In this document: positions 63,742-64,000 of the stretch, piece by piece
Layout of the letters: the number at the start of each line of letters is the position of its first letter
Position numbering within the stretch: position 1 is the first letter of the stretch
Source: Euglena gracilis
Taxonomy: Eukaryota; Euglenida; Euglenophyceae; Euglenales
DNA length: 64,000 bases
Assembly (NCBI GenBank): GCA_039621445.1
Contig: CP154954.1
Location: forward strand, 46,665,847 to 46,729,846
Reading direction: 5' to 3'
Notes under the pieces: generated by a model
Database searches by the model: none
Told to the model about the DNA's origin: nothing
The model's input: only the letters and a program-made list of their open reading frames with translations
Translations under genes and position numbers: made by a program

Positions 63742-63776
63742 CCTGGAGGCAGGTCAGCGCCATAAACTTGGTGACC
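63742..63776 (-). CDS. Candidate small exon, 5' part of the cluster
   Basis: CCTCTCCCCCAG acceptor before 63,776 and CCAGG|GTGATG at 63,742 enclose VTKFMALTCLQ. The wider frame reads GEKYPNLSPRVTKFMALTCL and QGDVLYIDAGFGL, so the exon may be larger. Phase with 63,474 not confirmed. Confidence 0.3.
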
Positions 63777-64000
63777 CTGGGGGAGAGGTTTGGGTACTTT
63801 TCCCCTAGGCCAAAACCCACCCAGGGGGGCTCGTGGGCTTGTGGGTGGGTCACCAATCCCCTCAGCCAGCCCAAAACCACTGGAAATCCACCAAAAATCC
63901 TTAAACTCTTTCTGCCCAACCCGGCCCTGGCCAGGTTGGGCACACCTGGCCAGGGCCGGGGATGAAATAACTTAAGGTTTTTTGGCTGATTTCTGGGCAT

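Overview
The window looks like a gene-poor, transposon-packed stretch of a large eukaryotic nuclear genome. A repeat-rich alga or another protist fits best, but I cannot name the species. Three things point to this: Ty3/gypsy-type retrotransposons (one with a chromodomain integrase), satellite DNA and microsatellites, and short exon-like islands with very GC-rich third codon positions, several next to plausible GT-AG splice sites. Nothing looks bacterial, and there is no operon, CRISPR array or rRNA gene.

Region by region. 1-9,464 (minus strand) holds a nearly complete Ty3/gypsy element. In its own orientation it reads a very long gag, a CCHC knuckle, a C5-cytosine methyltransferase domain, an aspartic protease, reverse transcriptase, RNase H, integrase and a chromodomain. 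It is broken by a few frameshifts and framed by about 65 bp of inverted (not direct) terminal similarity. 10,140-11,283 is a decayed relative (integrase plus chromodomain, plus strand). 12,707-19,247 is a second, unrelated-looking LTR retrotransposon (minus strand) with about 200-bp LTRs and a 5-bp target duplication, inserted inside a Pro/Gln-rich reading frame. 22.5-24.2 kb and 28.1-28.8 kb are two diverged copies of a composite palindrome/tandem-repeat element. 30.37-37.82 kb is a satellite array of about 36 units of 206 bp, bracketed by 21-bp inverted repeats. 39.3-41.0 kb holds a 733-bp foldback. 44.6-46.1 kb holds small elements with C-run/G-run inverted ends. 48.77-52.11 kb is a 3.3-kb block bounded by perfect 27-bp inverted repeats and studded with a palindrome of the form AATGCGCANNTGCGCATT. 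55.9-56.7 and 59.7-61.0 kb are two relatives of one inverted-repeat element, the second with a perfect 9-bp target duplication.

Host coding signal appears only as exon-like islands, almost all on the minus strand. The clearest cluster is 61.24-63.78 kb, with others at 59.1, 52.6, 52.4, 47.5-46.6, 43.5-43.0, 42.4-41.9 and 28.0 kb. They may belong to one or several intron-rich genes whose introns are full of repeats. I could not assign a protein family to any of them. One proposed intron carries a tRNA-like sequence with pol III A and B boxes.

The most interesting system is the first element: a chromodomain retrotransposon carrying its own cytosine methyltransferase, which could mark its own DNA or its target chromatin.
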